Shown here in pieces: positions 33,308 through 33,340 of a stretch of 33,340 nt of DNA (within the stretch, counting starts at the first letter, position 1; each line of letters begins with the position of its first letter). The notes under the pieces were generated by a model. It saw nothing but the letters and a program-made list of their open reading frames with translations. It was not told the origin of the DNA and ran no database searches. The translations under genes and the position numbers were made by a program. The stretch is from Flavobacteriaceae bacterium (lineage in GTDB: Bacteria > Bacteroidota > Bacteroidia > Flavobacteriales > Flavobacteriaceae), in contig JAQWJV010000030.1 of assembly GCA_029248185.1 (NCBI GenBank), positions 1 through 33,340 on the forward strand. Reading direction: 5' to 3'.

Positions 33308-33340
33308 ATGATTTTAGAAATGAAAGTTCCTTCACCAGGA
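33308..33340 (+). CDS. sucB: Start of dihydrolipoyl succinyltransferase (E2, partial)
   Basis: Eleven codons reading MILEMKVPSPG before the window ends. This is the opening beta strand of a lipoyl domain (consensus xVPxxGES), and its position 3 bases after sucA is that of sucB/odhB. The protein would carry the succinyl group on a lipoyl lysine. The call rests on context plus this short match. Confidence 0.85.
   Translation, partial: MILEMKVPSPG

Noticed and set aside
1-33340. Search by eye for CRISPR arrays, tRNA/rRNA genes, IS elements, toxin-antitoxin or defence genes
   Set aside because: No spaced direct repeats, no cloverleaf-like conserved tRNA sequences, no transposase or recombinase motifs, and no recognised defence domains were seen. 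A tool-based scan (tRNAscan, Infernal, CRISPR finder) could still reveal small elements.

Overview
The window looks like chromosomal DNA of a marine-type flavobacterium (Bacteroidota). It is AT-rich, and leaders often lack an obvious Shine-Dalgarno sequence. Several genes are preceded by the Bacteroidota -7 box TAnnTTTG. There are many secreted or lipobox proteins, a CarboxypepD_reg/plug/OMP_b-brl_3 outer-membrane protein, DUF2911 and CotH proteins, and SucA followed directly by the start of SucB. The genus cannot be named from sequence alone.

Layout. 1-1.1 kb: the end of a TPR protein and a SnoaL-ABM lipoprotein. 1.2-5.2 kb: an outer-membrane beta-barrel receptor (minus), a TIP30-like NAD(P)-binding protein (plus) and a HAD phosphatase/phosphomutase (minus). 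5.2-7.5 kb: a GH3 beta-glucosidase, likely co-transcribed with the HAD gene. 7.75-10.1 kb: an exported TIM-barrel sugar isomerase/epimerase-like protein and a CotH-kinase lipoprotein. 10.3-13.1 kb (plus): an exported M20 amidohydrolase, an exported endonuclease/exonuclease/phosphatase-family protein and a DUF2911 protein, closed by a strong terminator.

13.1-22.6 kb is a glycan-foraging locus. A minus-strand pair encodes an SGNH esterase and a GH33 sialidase. Divergent from it is a tightly packed plus-strand operon: GH29 fucosidase, membrane acyltransferase, sulfatase, second GH29 fucosidase, sulfatase and three small proteins. The enzymes suggest removal of capping sugars and esters (sialic acid, fucose, sulfate, acetyl) from complex glycans. 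No SusC/SusD pair is present. Two genes of the operon are broken in this sequence. The acyltransferase has a one-base frameshift at a T run and an apparent ATG-to-ATA start change. The second sulfatase has an in-frame TAA five codons before its catalytic Cys.

22.6-27.2 kb is a fatty-acid beta-oxidation module: a lone SCP2-domain protein divergent from fadN-fadA-tetR, with a perfect 13-bp inverted repeat between them that is a good candidate operator for the TetR regulator. 27.2-28.5 kb: two very small membrane ORFs and a Gfo/Idh/MocA dehydrogenase. 28.6-30.3 kb: a umuC-umuD translesion pair, with umuC first. 30.5 kb to the end: sucA and the first 11 codons of sucB.

No tRNA, rRNA, CRISPR array, insertion sequence or phage gene was recognised. 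I saw no complete novel defence-type or enzymatic system. The most unusual items are the lesions in the fucosidase/sulfatase operon, a 63-residue protein combining desulforedoxin-like cysteine motifs with extra CxxC pairs, and the fad-region palindrome.
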